Below are positions 48,547-60,266 of a DNA stretch of 64,000 nt, one piece after another; positions within the stretch are counted from its first letter, which is position 1; every line of letters starts with the position of its first letter. A program made the translations under genes and the position numbers. Below the pieces are notes generated by a model. That model ran no database searches, was not told the origin of the DNA, and worked only from the letters and a program-made list of their open reading frames with translations. Source of the DNA: Adiantum capillus-veneris (lineage: Eukaryota; Streptophyta; Polypodiopsida; Polypodiales; Pteridaceae); assembly GCA_014529385.2 (NCBI GenBank), contig CM043956.1, forward strand, positions 92,592,221 to 92,656,220, in the 5' to 3' direction.

Positions 48547-50190
48547 ATGTCATTCAATCCCATATCACTACAAGACATTACTAACAAGACAAAACAATAT
48601 CAGTTTAATGTTTATTTAGAGCAAGAGTATACTACTATGCAACTCGACACATCTAATCCCAATGCTGGAGATCAGTAGAACCTTGGGTGCAGGGCAATCA
48701 ACTTATGGGTTGATGGCCATATTTACCCTGGAGATCCAATGACCAATGCATCACCGCCCTTTCATAATGTCATTGAGCTACTGCGTTTTATTGGAGATGG
48801 GAGAGACAGATTATTTGGCTACTACTGGAGATTATATTCAGAAGAAAACATATATGTGATGCATATTCATCATTGCAAGAGAAGTACGTGAAAGACATTC
48901 AACAAGTCAGAGAGAAAGCCAACGAGAAGATGAAGCAGCTAAACAATGAGATGTCAAAGCTTAATAAAAACCCAGAGCATCCAAAAATGGAGCAAGAGCG
49001 TCGTCTAGACAATTATGTTCAGCTACAACACACTGCACGTAATATGCACCGGTGAATCAATCATCTCATACACATTCCATTGGGATACCACATTCGCAAG
49101 CACAAGAGACATGTGATGTCTATGCTATCTTCAAGCGGTGGAGCTCAAAAGAAATATATCCGTCAAACTCGGTAGGGATACAAATGCAAGCTTCTAATTT
49201 CTTACATTTTTTGTAGGTTGCTGTAATATTATTTCAATATGCACGAACTTGGCCCGAATGATGATGGGAGTCAATTTGGATGCTCAAACAACTTGACATA
49301 CTCTATTGCAGCATATAATCAAGCCAAACGAGTTGTGGAGCTATTGGATGATCCATCCAATGTTGGCATTGCTAACGGTTTGTGCCAAAAGTATTTGAAT
49401 GAGCTAAAGAGCATTGTGTCATCTCAGGAGATGATGGAGGTGTGTGACAGCGCAAGAATAAGTTTCAAGGCCTACAAAGCTTTGTATAGAATTGTCACAC
49501 TAGGTCACAGAGCAAAAGGTTTGTTTAGGTTGCTACCAACACCTTACAGTGTTAGTGTTGTCAAAAGGTGCATCAATAATCATGTTGCAAGCTTGTTGGG
49601 TGGATTTCAATATGTGTATGTTTCCATGCCATTAGAAGAGAGCATATCTTTCTGTTACAACAAGTTCAATAATGTCTATGTTGACTTGTTGAAGCTCCAA
49701 GAGTCAATGATCATATTTTATGGGTTGACACACGAAGAGTGTGATGGAAAAGTTATATTTGTTATGAATCTTGTTGAGTGCCAGATTGTCAAAGGCCAGT
49801 GACTTGAAAGGGTAAGCGTTACGCTTATGAACAGAGCCTTGGTGGGCATTGATGTTGAGCTAAATGCCAACAAGAAGGGAAACACTTGTTTAGGTGTTTA
49901 ATCAGAGAAGAATATTTGGTGACTAGTAGCTTTTCATCTTCCACGCAAGACACATGAGTCTGTCAAATGGTATTTTAATCACACCCCAATTGTTGATATC
50001 ATTTGGCAACAACTAGAAGGACAATGATTGCAGGTTTCAGGTCTGGGTACGTTTCAAGTGGAGTGGCATTTGGCAAGAGACTTGAAAACTCTCAAGTGTA
50101 TGTTAGGGTGCAAGCAAGGTGCAATGACCCTCTTTCCATGCATTTATTGTTGCCACAGTAAATTCTCATGAGGAATTGAGGGCAAGGGTG
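48547..50190 (+). pseudogene. second copy of element gene A, decayed
   Basis: ATG at 48547 starts a frame homologous to gene A of the 9-18 kb element. It has DGHIYPGDPMT and FIGDGRDRLFGY (against DGRLYPVDPMT and FVGDGQRGLLGY), a coiled coil (48873-49055), a long middle frame (49239-49802) with LVECQIVKGQ, then VTLMNRAL, SEKNIW, FQVEWHLARDLKTLKCML and CIYC. It ends near 50190, where Gypsy sequence takes over. No trace of genes B, C or D follows. At the codon after SEKN-I/V-W both copies carry a stop, TGA here and TAG at 10511. Confidence 0.75.
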
Positions 50191-50279
50191 AAATGGCCAT
50201 CAATTCAAAGGGCAGTAAGGGTAAGGGTAAGGGTGGCAAAGCTGAAGCCAACTCTGCGAAAGGTGTTCCCACTACACAA

Positions 50280-51123
50280 ACAATGGATAAAGCACTACAA
50301 CAATGGTTTCAAGGTATCCTCAGTTGTAACCAGTGTGTACCCCCTAATAGCGAACCTTACAATTCTAGATCTACTAAAAACATATGTTACAAAAGTAGAT
50401 CAACTCTCACAATGGGAGAAGTACCTACCGCTTGTAGAGTATGCATACAATAAACCGTACATACTTCTACTGGAAAGGTACTTTTCGAGGTCATAGAGGG
50501 AAGATCCAAAAGTCGCTTACTGCTTAAAGTACATGAGAAGATCTTCGTTGCTGGTGAGTATAGCCGAGATCTGCATGAATATTTTCAAAAGATTAAAGAG
50601 GCTATATCCATCTCATAGCAAAGACAAAAGGTTGCTGCTAATAAGCACAGAAGAGCCTTAACTTTTAAGGAAAATGATTGGGTCTTGCTAAAGTTCCCTA
50701 AGGTTCATCTAAGGCAAACTATGGGCAAAAATCCTACGGGCCACCAAAAGTATTATGCTAAGCTAGCAAAAAGATGCTATGGTCCTTTTCAAATCCTTAA
50801 ACCAATCAACGAGATGGCCTATCACTAAAGTTGCCAAATCATTGGCTCATACATAATTCTTTTCATGTCAGCCTACTTAAGCCTTACAAAGGAGAGCCAC
50901 CAATCGACCCAATAATTGAGGACCCTCTGAAGATCAACGATCAAGAAGAGGTGCCCCAGCCCGAATCCATCCTTCGACATGAAGAGTAGGAGCTACGACA
51001 TGGTAAGATTATCCAATGATATCTTATTAAATTCAAGAATTATCCTTTTGAAGACGCTAGATGGATGCAAGGAACACAGCTTAAGGATATTATGAACCTT
51101 GTTAATGCTTCAATAGAGTAAGA
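50280..51123 (+). pseudogene. chromovirus (Gypsy) integrase C-terminus with chromodomain
   Basis: Frames give QLSQWEKYLPLVEYAYNK, HRRALTFKENDWVLLKFPK, YYAKLAKRCYGPFQILK, and HNSFHVSLLKPYKGEPP in rough form. The chromodomain-like end is ILRHEE-ELRHGKII-YLIKFKNYPFEDARW. This is the C-terminal integrase and chromodomain that direct chromovirus insertion to heterochromatin. Several stops. A likely polypurine tract (AAACGGGGGACA, about 51458-51469) lies 340 bp downstream, with an LTR start expected near 51471. Confidence 0.82.
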
Positions 51124-51470
51124 AAGTGTAAATTTTTGAATAAACTATGTTTTTGTCTTATAAGATTCTTTCCCTTTGTGCACAAATTTAACAACTATGC
51201 ATGCTTAGGATTATGTTTGTGGCAATGACGTCTCCCAAACACCAAGTAGAGCTTGTCACTCTATCTTGGAAGAGTAATATGGACTAATGAGCATACATGC
51301 TTGTGGTAGCTAAGTCTCTCAAGAACCAAATGGATTAGTCATGCATTCTGGAATGATGTCGTAGGGTAAAAAGGGATCCTCTACCTGCTAGAAACCCATG
51401 GACTAATGACTAAGGCTTTACCTTCTCTACCTCATAGTCGAGGATGCCACGATTGAGAAACGGGGGACAT

Positions 51471-51800
51471 TGACTCTGTCAGCAAATGCTTAGTTGTATT
51501 GTTGACATTATATAAAACCAATGAACCTTAATGATAGCATTACCAATCTACCACTTATTATTCATTTGGGTCAGGGCTCTGCTTACTATGTTTTTTCTTT
51601 GGATTCATCCGGAAATAATCTTGTTATTCGTTACATTGTTACAATTAAATGGGCTTGCTTGCAAAGAGCAACAAGACTGTTTACCAAATGTCTTGGTTTT
51701 CCAACAACATCCAACGTGTTTGGTAAGGTAGGCATGCAAACTCTATCTTTCTTCTTCAAAGGCGTAGGCTTTCTTTGCTAGCCAACCGCTTTACTTCGTT
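51471..51800 (+). mobile_element. probable partial 3' LTR of the chromovirus
   Basis: The segment begins just after the polypurine tract, TGACTCTGTCAGC. It has no coding features; the 86-codon frame at 51521 shows no domain. It gives way, somewhere around 51730-51840, to sequence of mitochondrial character. The exact boundary cannot be placed by eye. Confidence 0.4.
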
Positions 51801-51854
51801 TAAAGTGTGCTAGCTACACTTTTTTATTACACAGACACTTAAGAATTAGTTACA

Positions 51855-52076
51855 CTAGAAGGTGAAAAATTAATTGGAGTAGGAGCGGCTACCATAGCCC
51901 TAGCAGGAACAGCAGTAGGTATTGGAAACGTATTTAGTTCTTTGACAAACCCTGTGGCATGAAATCTATCGTTAGCTAAAAAATTATTTGGTTATGTTAC
52001 TTTAGGCTTTGCCTTAACAGAAGCCATTGCCTTGTTTGCTTTGATGATGGCTTTTTCAATCTTATGTGTATCTTAA
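51855..52076 (+). pseudogene. atp9: atp9, mitochondrial ATP synthase subunit c
   Basis: From CTA 51855 the frame reads [18 protein letters not shown], then [12 protein letters not shown], a TGA at 51960-51962 where the family has a conserved Arg, then [30 protein letters not shown] and the stop TAA at 52074. This is the complete 74-residue c-subunit fold: two membrane helices with the ion-carrying Glu in the second (TEAIALF). In mitochondria the TGA would become CGA by U-to-C editing. No ATG, or ACG that could be edited to AUG, precedes the frame (the preceding codon is ACA), so this copy lacks a visible start. Confidence 0.9.
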
Positions 52077-52096
52077 AAAAAGAAAACAAGATAAAC

Positions 52097-53034
52097 ATGA
52101 ATAACCTCACCATAACTTTTTCTTTTATTTTTAATAACCTCACCATATATCTCTCCTTTCTTTCTAAGTACCTCAACATATATCTCTCCTTTATTTTTAT
52201 TAGCCTCACCATATATCTCTCCTTTCTTTCATTGAGAAAGGTATTCTTGTTTGTTGCTCTTTTTTTACTTTTCTTAAATCTAATTGGGCTTGGGTTTGTT
52301 GAAACAACATACTGTATGAATATGGGCGCTAGTAGTTCTTCAATAGTAACTCAAGCATCTTCACAGTTTATGCAACTAAAGGAAGAGGATTGTCGTTCAA
52401 TATTATTTGAAACTTGGCAAGATTTAGATAAAATACTAAAAACTGCCAACAAGGCAGATTGCCTAGTGCTAAGAATGGTTATGAATTTGTTTCACAATTG
52501 CAGCCTGCGCAAATAAACAATCTAGTAAACTCTATCTCTGCCAAGTTAAACCCCTCCATAGTCAGCGAAGCCACAATGCAAGAATGGGCTCAGATTTTGG
52601 TACAGTTTAAGGAGGCAAACTCCCGTATGTTCACGCCGTTCCATAAGGACCTTATTCCTGGCTTGATGCTCATCTCTGGGGTATCTCTCCCTTTAAGCAT
52701 GTCCCCAAAAGAGGGCATTGAACTCCTCTTGAAGGTCCCCTTCTCCCAGGAAATGATAGCGCATTATGTCGTGCAAATAGTCTCCCAGGTGTAACCTTTG
52801 ATTGACATGTATAAAGCCTTGTTTGAGCTCTTGCCTTTGACTCCAGAAGCAGTTTTTGTTGAGCAAGACATGCCGCTGAATCCAGAAACAGAAATAACTG
52901 TTTCACAGGAGGAGGCGGATAAAATCCAAGCCGTTCGTAATAAATCCAGGGACGTTGTCCATATTTTCATTAAGTTCCATAGGCTTAGAAGTCGAATTCG
53001 TAAAGTCGCCTTTAAACGTAGACATCTTGGTTAA
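52097..53034 (+). CDS. unknown mitochondrial-type ORF beside atp9, with 11-residue hydrophobic repeats
   Basis: ATG 52097 lies 20 bp after the atp9 stop. The first frame (to 52516) opens with four in-frame 33-bp repeats, a hydrophobic helix (VFLFVALFLLFLNLIGLGF), then a hydrophilic part with GASSSSIVTQASS and LKEEDCRSILFETW. Coding potential then passes to another frame (about 52459-53034): NGYEFVSQLQPAQINNLVNS, FHKDLIPGLMLISGVSLPL, one TAA at 52792, then MYKALFELLPLTPEAVFVEQD and a basic C-terminus. The TAA could be removed by U-to-C editing. A one-base shift near 52450 separates the two halves. I do not recognise it. Position beside atp9 and repeats plus a membrane segment resemble chimeric mitochondrial ORFs. 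Confidence 0.4.
52100..52231 (+). repeat. four 33-bp tandem repeats
   Basis: Units start at 52100, 52133, 52166 and 52199 with an exact 33-bp period, each beginning with an A/TAxxACCTCACCATA-like phrase. The period is a multiple of three, so each encodes an 11-residue hydrophobic variant (for example NNLTIYLSFLS). Confidence 0.92.
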
Positions 53035-53308
53035 AAAACCGTCTCACGGGCAGAGAGGACACCCTGGGGAGGGTAAAAACCACAGCTGACGACTGAATCC
53101 GAATATTACGGATTACATATATCAAGTAATTACTTTCTTTTAGGGAAGGGATGATTAAATTATTCGTTAACCAACCAAGAGATCATCAACAAAAAAGACT
53201 GACTTTTTTGTATTGTAATTGAGTTAATTTTCTTTAATTACGTAAACTCATTTTGAAATAACGCAAAAAACATTTCCTGGGTTGGGCTTTCCTTGATCCA
53301 GCCCCCCC

Positions 53309-53382
53309 GCACCGATAGCTCAATTGGATAGAGTCCCTGGCTTCGAACCAGGTAGTTAGGGGTTCGAGTCCTCTTCAATGCA
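53309..53382 (+). tRNA. trnR-UCG: mitochondrial tRNA-Arg (UCG)
   Basis: A 74-nt cloverleaf with anticodon stem CCTGG/CCAGG enclosing CTTCGAA (anticodon TCG), a T arm AGGGG-TTCGAGT-CCTCT, and acceptor stem GCACCGA/TCAATGC with discriminator A. Acceptor positions 4 and 5 are C opposite A. Mitochondrial C-to-U editing would turn both into U-A pairs. No CCA is encoded. Confidence 0.85.
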
Positions 53383-56300
53383 ACATCGTTCCATTTCGGG
53401 CTTCGATAAAGCTATATACCACTAACTATCACTCTTGTTGAGAAGAAAGCTTTCACAACTTGCAAGGTAAAGCATGTATCTTCCACCCGGTATTATGTTC
53501 AGTCCTCTTTCTTTCAGTTCTTGTTTTATTTAAAGTAAGCGGTTCCCTACGCTATTTCCTATAGCCCACCTTTTCGATGTTTTAAATCCTATGCCAAGAC
53601 TAGGGAGCGAGGGGCACAAAGTGTCAAGCAGGGTTGGGTTAACCTTTCTCGTCGATCCAATTTATATTGGGATCAGAGGAATGAGTTGAGAATGCCACTA
53701 CGTTCTACCCTTTGCTCTTAAAAAGTATCGCTGGTTTTCCCTGCATAATCTGGGTGCATGGTTGAATACATCCAGTCTAGCATTGGTAATTCCGTAGAAA
53801 TAAATGGATGCACGAAGTTCATTCTAACACCGTAGACACCGAGAGTTTAATTGGTTGAGCCCTGAAGTGCCAAAGGGCAATCCCAACGCAAACAGTAGAC
53901 ATTGATAGTTTTTCATACATGCCTTGTTTCTAAATTACCATGGTATTGCCATGACGGGTTTCGTAACCTCGTCATGTACTCGAAGCGACAATGAATTGAT
54001 CTGTAATCACAATCACCTAGTCCTCTTAATGGTGTTGCTAGGGCAAACAAAACAAGCCAACCATGGAAAGGAAGGCAGAAAATTGAGTAAATAGAAGCTG
54101 AGGATCAATAATGTCTAGGTTATTGCACTGGCCCACTTTCCCTTCTTGCCTGCTTTCGATACTTTCTACGAACAACCTCTAGCCTTTCTTGCTATCAAAG
54201 CAGTGCTTGCTTGGTTGCGGGGAGGCTAACCTTTCTCAGTTCCATGAGGCCTACTTTGGCTGCCTTTGCAGGATATCACCTATCTTTACTTTTTAGGGGT
54301 TACGGGGGCTATCTTTCTTTCTTGATCGTATCGGTGCCTTTTTTGCTTTGTACGTACCTTGCATTAGTCTTCATCCTAAGTGGCGAGGCAAGGAAAAGGC
54401 ATTCTGTACAATGAAACAATGAGGGTCGTAGGCAATGGGCAGTTCATATCTATGGCAACGCCAATCTATCGGTTACACAAAAACGCATCGCGCCTTCACT
54501 TTGGCTGCCCTCTTTGTCCCTTAGAGAGCAGTAAGACTTTAGCCATCACAAATCAGTCAGTACTAATGTGTTCACCCCTTCGGGCATCAATTTATTCATG
54601 TATTCAAAGCGGCAGCTAAAAGTTCAAGTGCTTCGCCGTGTTACACGTAAGTAGGGTCTAAGGTTGTATAACATAGTGAGGAGGCTCTTGTCCTAAGCGT
54701 AGTAATGCGATTAGGCCATGCCAATAAGATTTCAGTGGCTTCGCGCCTACGTATGCCCTGGTTACGTGTTATTGCTTCCCTTCAAAAAGGCTTGTATTTT
54801 CTCTAGGTTTCAAAGCAACACAAAAACAAGCTAACCTATGTAAGATTCAGCTTGCCAAGTTTAAGTTTAAGTTCTTTGAGCTAATCTCATTCCCTTATTA
54901 CTGCAAGGCAGCTAATAAAGCAGCAAATTGCTAATCTATCAATCAATACATGGAAAGTGGCAGCTTGGACAGTCAGCTTCATGGCAGCAACATAAAACGG
55001 GATGATCACGATGGGTAGCCTGTAGCCACAATGGGGCTTAGTTGGGAGAGTTAGAAGCAGATAGCTTTCGGTATAGCGTATCACTATTCTTGCATAAGTG
55101 TTGTTTTCTTTACATCCTTCATTAGGGTTTTTTGCTCATTAGGCGAATGTGCTTCTAGACAACGCGCTGAGATAGAGGCATACATTTCTGACTTCGAGAT
55201 GGCATGATTCACTTTTTTTGCCAAGCTTTTCATGCTACAGGGGCTGGGCCCCAGACCAGTAGATCTAGGCCAAGACAGGATTTTTGGGGGAGAAGGCACT
55301 TTCAAAAATCCAATACATACAAGAACTTTAAAAAAGACCGAGGATATAATATCTTTAAGCCAATCTGCCAAAGTGGGAGGGTCCCTTCCCAGTCAGGGTC
55401 CGTATCACTTGAACCTGAGCTACTGTCTGGAGCAGGTTCTTGTGGAACTCCCTTCGAATTGTTAGTAAATACTAGGGAATTAGAGGACTCTGCCTGTGGC
55501 CTTTCTGTAGTCATCGGTGGAGTTTTTGAGCATTCTGCACGCGAAGCAAATAAACATGAGAATAAGGAAAAAAGCTAATCTATTAGAAAAAGGTTTCTAT
55601 TTGATTTGTTTTATCAATATTTATGGCATTTCAATTTATAATCTTACTTGACTAGCGGCCTTTAACTTGCTTGATAAACCAACGGAGCTTTAGATGTTAG
55701 CGTCCCAAGCAAGGACTAAAATGAGTCATGCCCGTGTCATTAACGGCTAGACTCCTATACATAGTGACTCTACACCGTTCAAGGTATAAAGTTAACTGTA
55801 GATAGCCCGACTTACAGCTTATAACATAAAACTTCCTAAATGCCAGCCAAAAACAAATAGGCAAAGCACTGTCAAACTATTTGAATTGCTTTAATATGCT
55901 AAAATAAAGCAGAAAATAAGGGGAAAAAAGATTCCAATTCCTATCTTATCGATCATAAAGACTTTACCTATCTCTGTCGAATCTAATCTTGTTGATAACT
56001 CAATACGATGAAGCAATAGCCATAAAAGAAGAACTGCCATGAATACCGAAACCAAAAAAGAAAGGATTTATTAAGTACGTACTTACTAACAGTATCATTG
56101 CCTGTGCTTGGTAGCTTCATAGCAGGTGCTTTTGGTCGTTTCTTAGGGTCAAAAGGAACTGCCATAGTAACTATTATGTGTGCTTTATTCTCTTTTACTT
56201 TCTCCCTGACTGTTTTTACGAAGTTGCATTGGGAGCCAGTGCTTGCTATATAGAGATTGCTTCATGGATTTCCTTGGAGATGTTGATGTTTCCTCGGGCT

Positions 56301-58590
56301 TCTTTGGTGATTGTGAAGTCACCGGATGAATTTCCGGATAGATTGATTGTCTGGATGTTGGTGTCGCTTTGTGGTGAGACGGGCTCGACTCAATCTATGG
56401 AATAATTTTATTTTTTAGAGCCCCATAGCATGTTGAAAAATGGGCCTAGCCTACTGACTCAAAAACTACCCTCGGCGGCTCTCGACCGTGTCTTTGAGAC
56501 ACGGGTAAGACTTACGGATCATGAACTATAGATTGATGGAGAAGGGATCCTGGCTAGCTTCAGATAGGGTCCACCCACACAATACAAAAGGTTATGGATA
56601 AGGCATATCCCTCGCGCATGCGCAGCAAGAAGGCGCAGATGCCTAGACAAATAAGGGCCTAACTGATTCTAATAAGGACAACACACACACACCATTAGCA
56701 AGCGCACCCGTGCCTCAACATCAATAGAGTATTTGGTGGAACCGGCGAACCATGCATGCGGCCCGCTGCCGGTTAAATGCGTAAAACAGAGGGCCCACAG
56801 TACCCACTTCTTTAATTAGCCGCTCGGGCTTTCCCCCAGAAATCCCTTCGCTTGCATCTTGGCATTGGCCTTACTACGGGCTTTCCCCACCCCAAATCGT
56901 AGCTTGCTAAGATGGTGTGTGCTTTACAGCTGTTAATTATAGGGGCTAGCTTCATCCATCCATTCTTTCAATTAACCTAATGTCGTAGGAGGGGGCATAT
57001 CGTTATTAGTAAACAAAGGGTGCATGTTATCTTTGCTTTTACAGAGCTAAACGTATTAGCCCTGTCAATAAGAACGATGTTGGGAAAAGAGATATACTCC
57101 ATGATCTATTCCCCACAAGTGAAACTCTAGTCTAGGATAAAAAGTCATATACCTGGACCTCTTTATTGGCTAGATACTTTCGTAAGCACAATCTCGGAAT
57201 ACTGCCTTGGGCAGTGCTTCTTAAGCAAGCTGAAATAATGTCAAAACACACTTAGCAAGAATGCACACTTTTATCTGCCTGCATACTTTAATTCATGACT
57301 GATGCCATACGAAGGCTGCTAGCATTTATCCACACCTTAATGCCATGCAGAAGGTGCTAGCTTTAATCTGCTTTTTTACCTTTTCCATCTTCTTTTAATC
57401 TGTACATTTCATTGTAGGACTCAAGCACGGACTTCATTGCGTTGTTTACATATAAGCTTAGCGGTGTGCGGCTTGAATCCATCCATTAACATGCATGCTC
57501 TCCATTTATCAGCAAGCTCATGGCGCTCAACTCATTCTACACCTTCACAAGTTTACTATAACATTGACAATATCACGAGCCAAGCAATGCTCCTTGGCAT
57601 TCACTCTGTCTTTGCTCTCCACCACATCAATACACTAGACTCAAACACAGCAGAGTCATAATCCCTTCCACTAGCGTTACCAAAAAAGGTAAGGAAGTAT
57701 CTTTTAAATGCTTGAATTCAATTGTGTCTTGTTAGAAGACGGTGGAGACGCCGAACTTGACTTCGATTGTGTATTGTTAAAAGATAAAGAAGCTTACGGG
57801 ATTTTTTTTAACGAAGAAGTTGATAGGTTCTCAAAGCTAAGATAACCTAGGGCTCTAACTCTTTTGAAGAAGAAGAAGAAGAAGAAGAACCATGGGGTCG
57901 GAAGAAAAAGAAGCTCTGGGGTTTCTCGTTTAATGATTCTCGTAACACCGGGATTTCTCTTTGTATTGTGTACTGTTAAAAGAAGCATTGGGGTCTTAGC
58001 GACAAAGAAGCTAAAAGTACATATTGTTTCTTTAATAAAGAAGGTGGGGACACCGAAGCTACGAGGATGAAGACAAAGAAGCGGCATGGGGTCCAGAGAT
58101 GCTAAGGGTACAGATTGTTTCAAAAAAGGTATCTTTTAAAGTCATTTGGACGGAAGGGAACTGCCTTACCTTGGACTGAAGGGAGCTCAGAGCCCATTGA
58201 CAAGCCCTGAAGAGGTTGGACTAAAAGAAGCTAACCTTGCTGGAGGGCCACCTACTATACTAGAGACCGGGCGGCTCTGGCTGTACGCCGTTGCATCAGG
58301 GGAATAGAGGTTGCTGATGGCTGTCAGTATCTGCATCTCCTCTGCATAAATGACTCCACCGTGGCTAGCTGTTGCGCATTGCAGTGCAGAGAGAGGCCTG
58401 TTGTTGGTCTGTCAGTCAGTGACAGGGCTGTTGTACGCCTGACCCAGGCTTAGAGTATTTGTGCCTACTGATACCACATTTAGAAGGGATAGCATCTGAG
58501 CGGCTGCACGAGCAAAATTGAGGCTTTGGCAGCAACCCTTAGCAGTAAGACCTTGTATTTGCTTATTCCTGCATATTTTTTCGATAGTTC
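53383..58590. other. mitochondrial-type spacer, no gene recognised
   Basis: About 5 kb without an identifiable gene. It includes one copy of a repeat (53810-53889) and a short AAG tract (about 57866-57888). GAAGCT/GGGG-rich patchy repeats lie around 57720-58140, with recurring ATTGTGTA-TGTTAAAAGA phrases. Short frames at 54211, 55204, 55983 and 57437 have no family resemblance. Confidence 0.5.
53810..53889 (+). repeat. mitochondrial dispersed repeat, copy 1
   Basis: Nearly identical to 61061-61145: GCACGAAGTTCATTCTAACA, CGTAGACACCGAGAGTTTA, TTGGTTGAGCCC, then GGCAATCCC. The D-arm-like TTGGTTGAGC suggests it may include tRNA-derived sequence, but no cloverleaf could be folded by eye. Confidence 0.85.
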
Positions 58591-58599
58591 TTTAAAAAT

Positions 58600-59158
58600 C
58601 TATACCGTTTTATTAGAATACATCCTGTCTCTTAACTTTAGAGTTTTACGTTTAGTTAATACTATAGCCCCGACCATAGCTACTAATAAGATCAGATTAG
58701 ACACCGAAAACGGAACCAAATAGTTTGTATAAAGTAAATTGCCTAATGTTTCTAAATTAGTCCAACTTTAGAATTTTTCAGCATAAACCATATATTTTGG
58801 ATAGGTTTTATTTAAATCAGTTGGTAGTATTGGAATGTAATCATTGTCTAAGATGATTTTCAACCAAAAATCAGTCCAATAATACCACCTACTGGGAAGT
58901 AGCGTGATATTTCCATAGATTTTGGCTATTGCGGTGTCTGGCATCATCACTACAAATAAAAATAACACAGCAATCGTGCCTATATAAACTACTAAAAAAA
59001 TCATAGCTAAGAAGTCAAGATTTAAAAAGATAAGTAAACCTGAAGTATTACAAGAAACAAAAATAAAAAAAAAGAACAGAATGGACACGTTTTTTAGCAC
59101 ATATAACCGTAACAGCAAAAATTAAAGCCATGCCTGAGGAAACATCAAAGCGTAGCAT
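58600..59158 (-). pseudogene. nad6: nad6, NADH dehydrogenase subunit 6
   Basis: Minus strand from ATG 59158: FDVSSGMALIFAVTVICA, then AKK-VHSVLFF. The frame slips at a run of nine T (plus-strand A-run 59065-59073), one more than the family alignment needs. The next frame gives FVSCNTSGLL, LDFLAMIFLVVYIGTIAVLFLFVVMM and ILDNDYIPILPT, typical of membrane subunit ND6 of complex I. A TAA at 58770-58768 falls at YAEKF[20 protein letters not shown]. Sequence continues in frame to [15 protein letters not shown] and a TAG at 58602-58600. U-to-C editing could remove the TAA. The T-run frameshift cannot be edited away, so this copy is probably a nuclear relic (or the run is a base-calling error). Confidence 0.88.
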
Positions 59159-60129
59159 GGTTTTGTTGTTTCCCTTTATTCTTCTATATTAGTGGCAGTT
59201 CGTCTTTGGTTTACATAGATTTCTATGTCTATGGAGGAGGCAAAGGACCTTTCTTTTGAGGCTTCTCTGACATCCTCTGGCAAAATTAGTCTAGCTCTCA
59301 CGCTCGTATATTGATCAGGATCATTTTAAAAAAAAGAAATGTCCCCGCATTCAGTTTTCAAAAAAAGAAAGCAGCCAATAAACTATACTTCAACATTCTT
59401 TGATAGAAAGTGCACGCAAATTAGGATTAGCAAGGTATAAAAGACCTTGCCTTTAAACCACAGGTAGCACTTGCTTTGTTATGGATAGACAATCTGATCC
59501 AATTTGCTGGATAGACATACCTCTGAAAATGAAAGCAAAAGCAAAAGTAAGAGTGGGAGTGAAAGTATGGCCTGATTCCGTGACCTCTCAAGGCGGGTTT
59601 CTAGTAGTAGGGATCGGATTAAACGAGCATAGGCCCTTATGGCCTAAAGGTGAATCGGAAGCGAGGTTCGAACCCAATAGCTACTTTTTCTTGAGTTGAT
59701 TTCGCTATGACACTACTAAAGCGATCTACATATCTATCAACGCAACAAAAAATCTGGCTAGATAAAGGAAATTGTCATTTAAAGGGAAAATGAAGAAGAT
59801 ACGAAGGTTTAATTTTCAGATACGCTAATGGTCCTATGGCCCCCTATTTAAGTTTTCTTTGGGAGTTATCCACTAAGCAATGGCTCTAGCTAGTCGATAA
59901 GGCTAAAGCTACAAGGAAATAGAACCCGCGATCGACGTAGGTGTTTTTTGTGTGTGTGTTTTTCTTGCCTGTGGACATTATAAGTAAAAAGAGATTGTAT
60001 CATTTTACGTTGTTTGGGAGGCATGATATGCTAAAAGAACCTGCGGGGCAGTTGCTATATGGGCATTGTTACGATCGGAAGAGGGCAAGGGAGCTTGTAT
60101 TCCAGAACCCCTACCTAATGGGATGCAGG

Positions 60130-60205
60130 GAGCCGTATGACAGGAAATTCTCACGGGCGGTTCTGAATCGGCGATCAGGCAGGGAACTCTCAACCTGATT
60201 GATCG
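60130..60205 (+). ncRNA. group II intron domains V and VI (3' end)
   Basis: The 34-nt segment 60130-60163 (GAGCCGTATGA...CGGGCGGTTC) has the domain V hallmarks: the 5' GAGCCG pairing with CGGTTC, a GAAA tetraloop and an asymmetric bulge. A second hairpin follows (GATCAGG ... ACCTGATTGATC, about 60173-60205) with an unpaired A suitable as the domain VI branch point. So the 3' end of a mitochondrial group II intron lies near 60205-60215. The upstream intron extent and host gene are not identified. Confidence 0.82.
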
Positions 60206-60266
60206 ACCATAACTGAAATAAGGCTTTAGAAAAGTCGTCGTCGTTGCTAAGAAATAGTTTATTTAC

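Noticed and set aside
52300-52420. Resemblance of GASSSSIVTQASS to the N-termini of myristoylated membrane proteins of large DNA viruses
   Set aside because: The match is a short low-complexity stretch with no further similarity, and the start Met-Gly is internal to the frame.
55983-56165. Minus-strand frame starting [17 protein letters not shown]
   Set aside because: The short basic start loosely recalls plastid rpl32, but the following residues do not match and the frame ends at 60 codons. A splice-like GTAAG and TGGCAG inside are probably chance.
56440-56530. Possible second intron core around CTCGGCGGCTCTCGACC
   Set aside because: It lacks the paired GAGC/GGTTC ends and tetraloop of domain V and does not fit a group I core by eye.
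59640-59700. tRNA-like GAGGTTCGAACCC near 59670
   Set aside because: A T-arm-like sequence is present, but no anticodon arm or acceptor stem can be placed around it.
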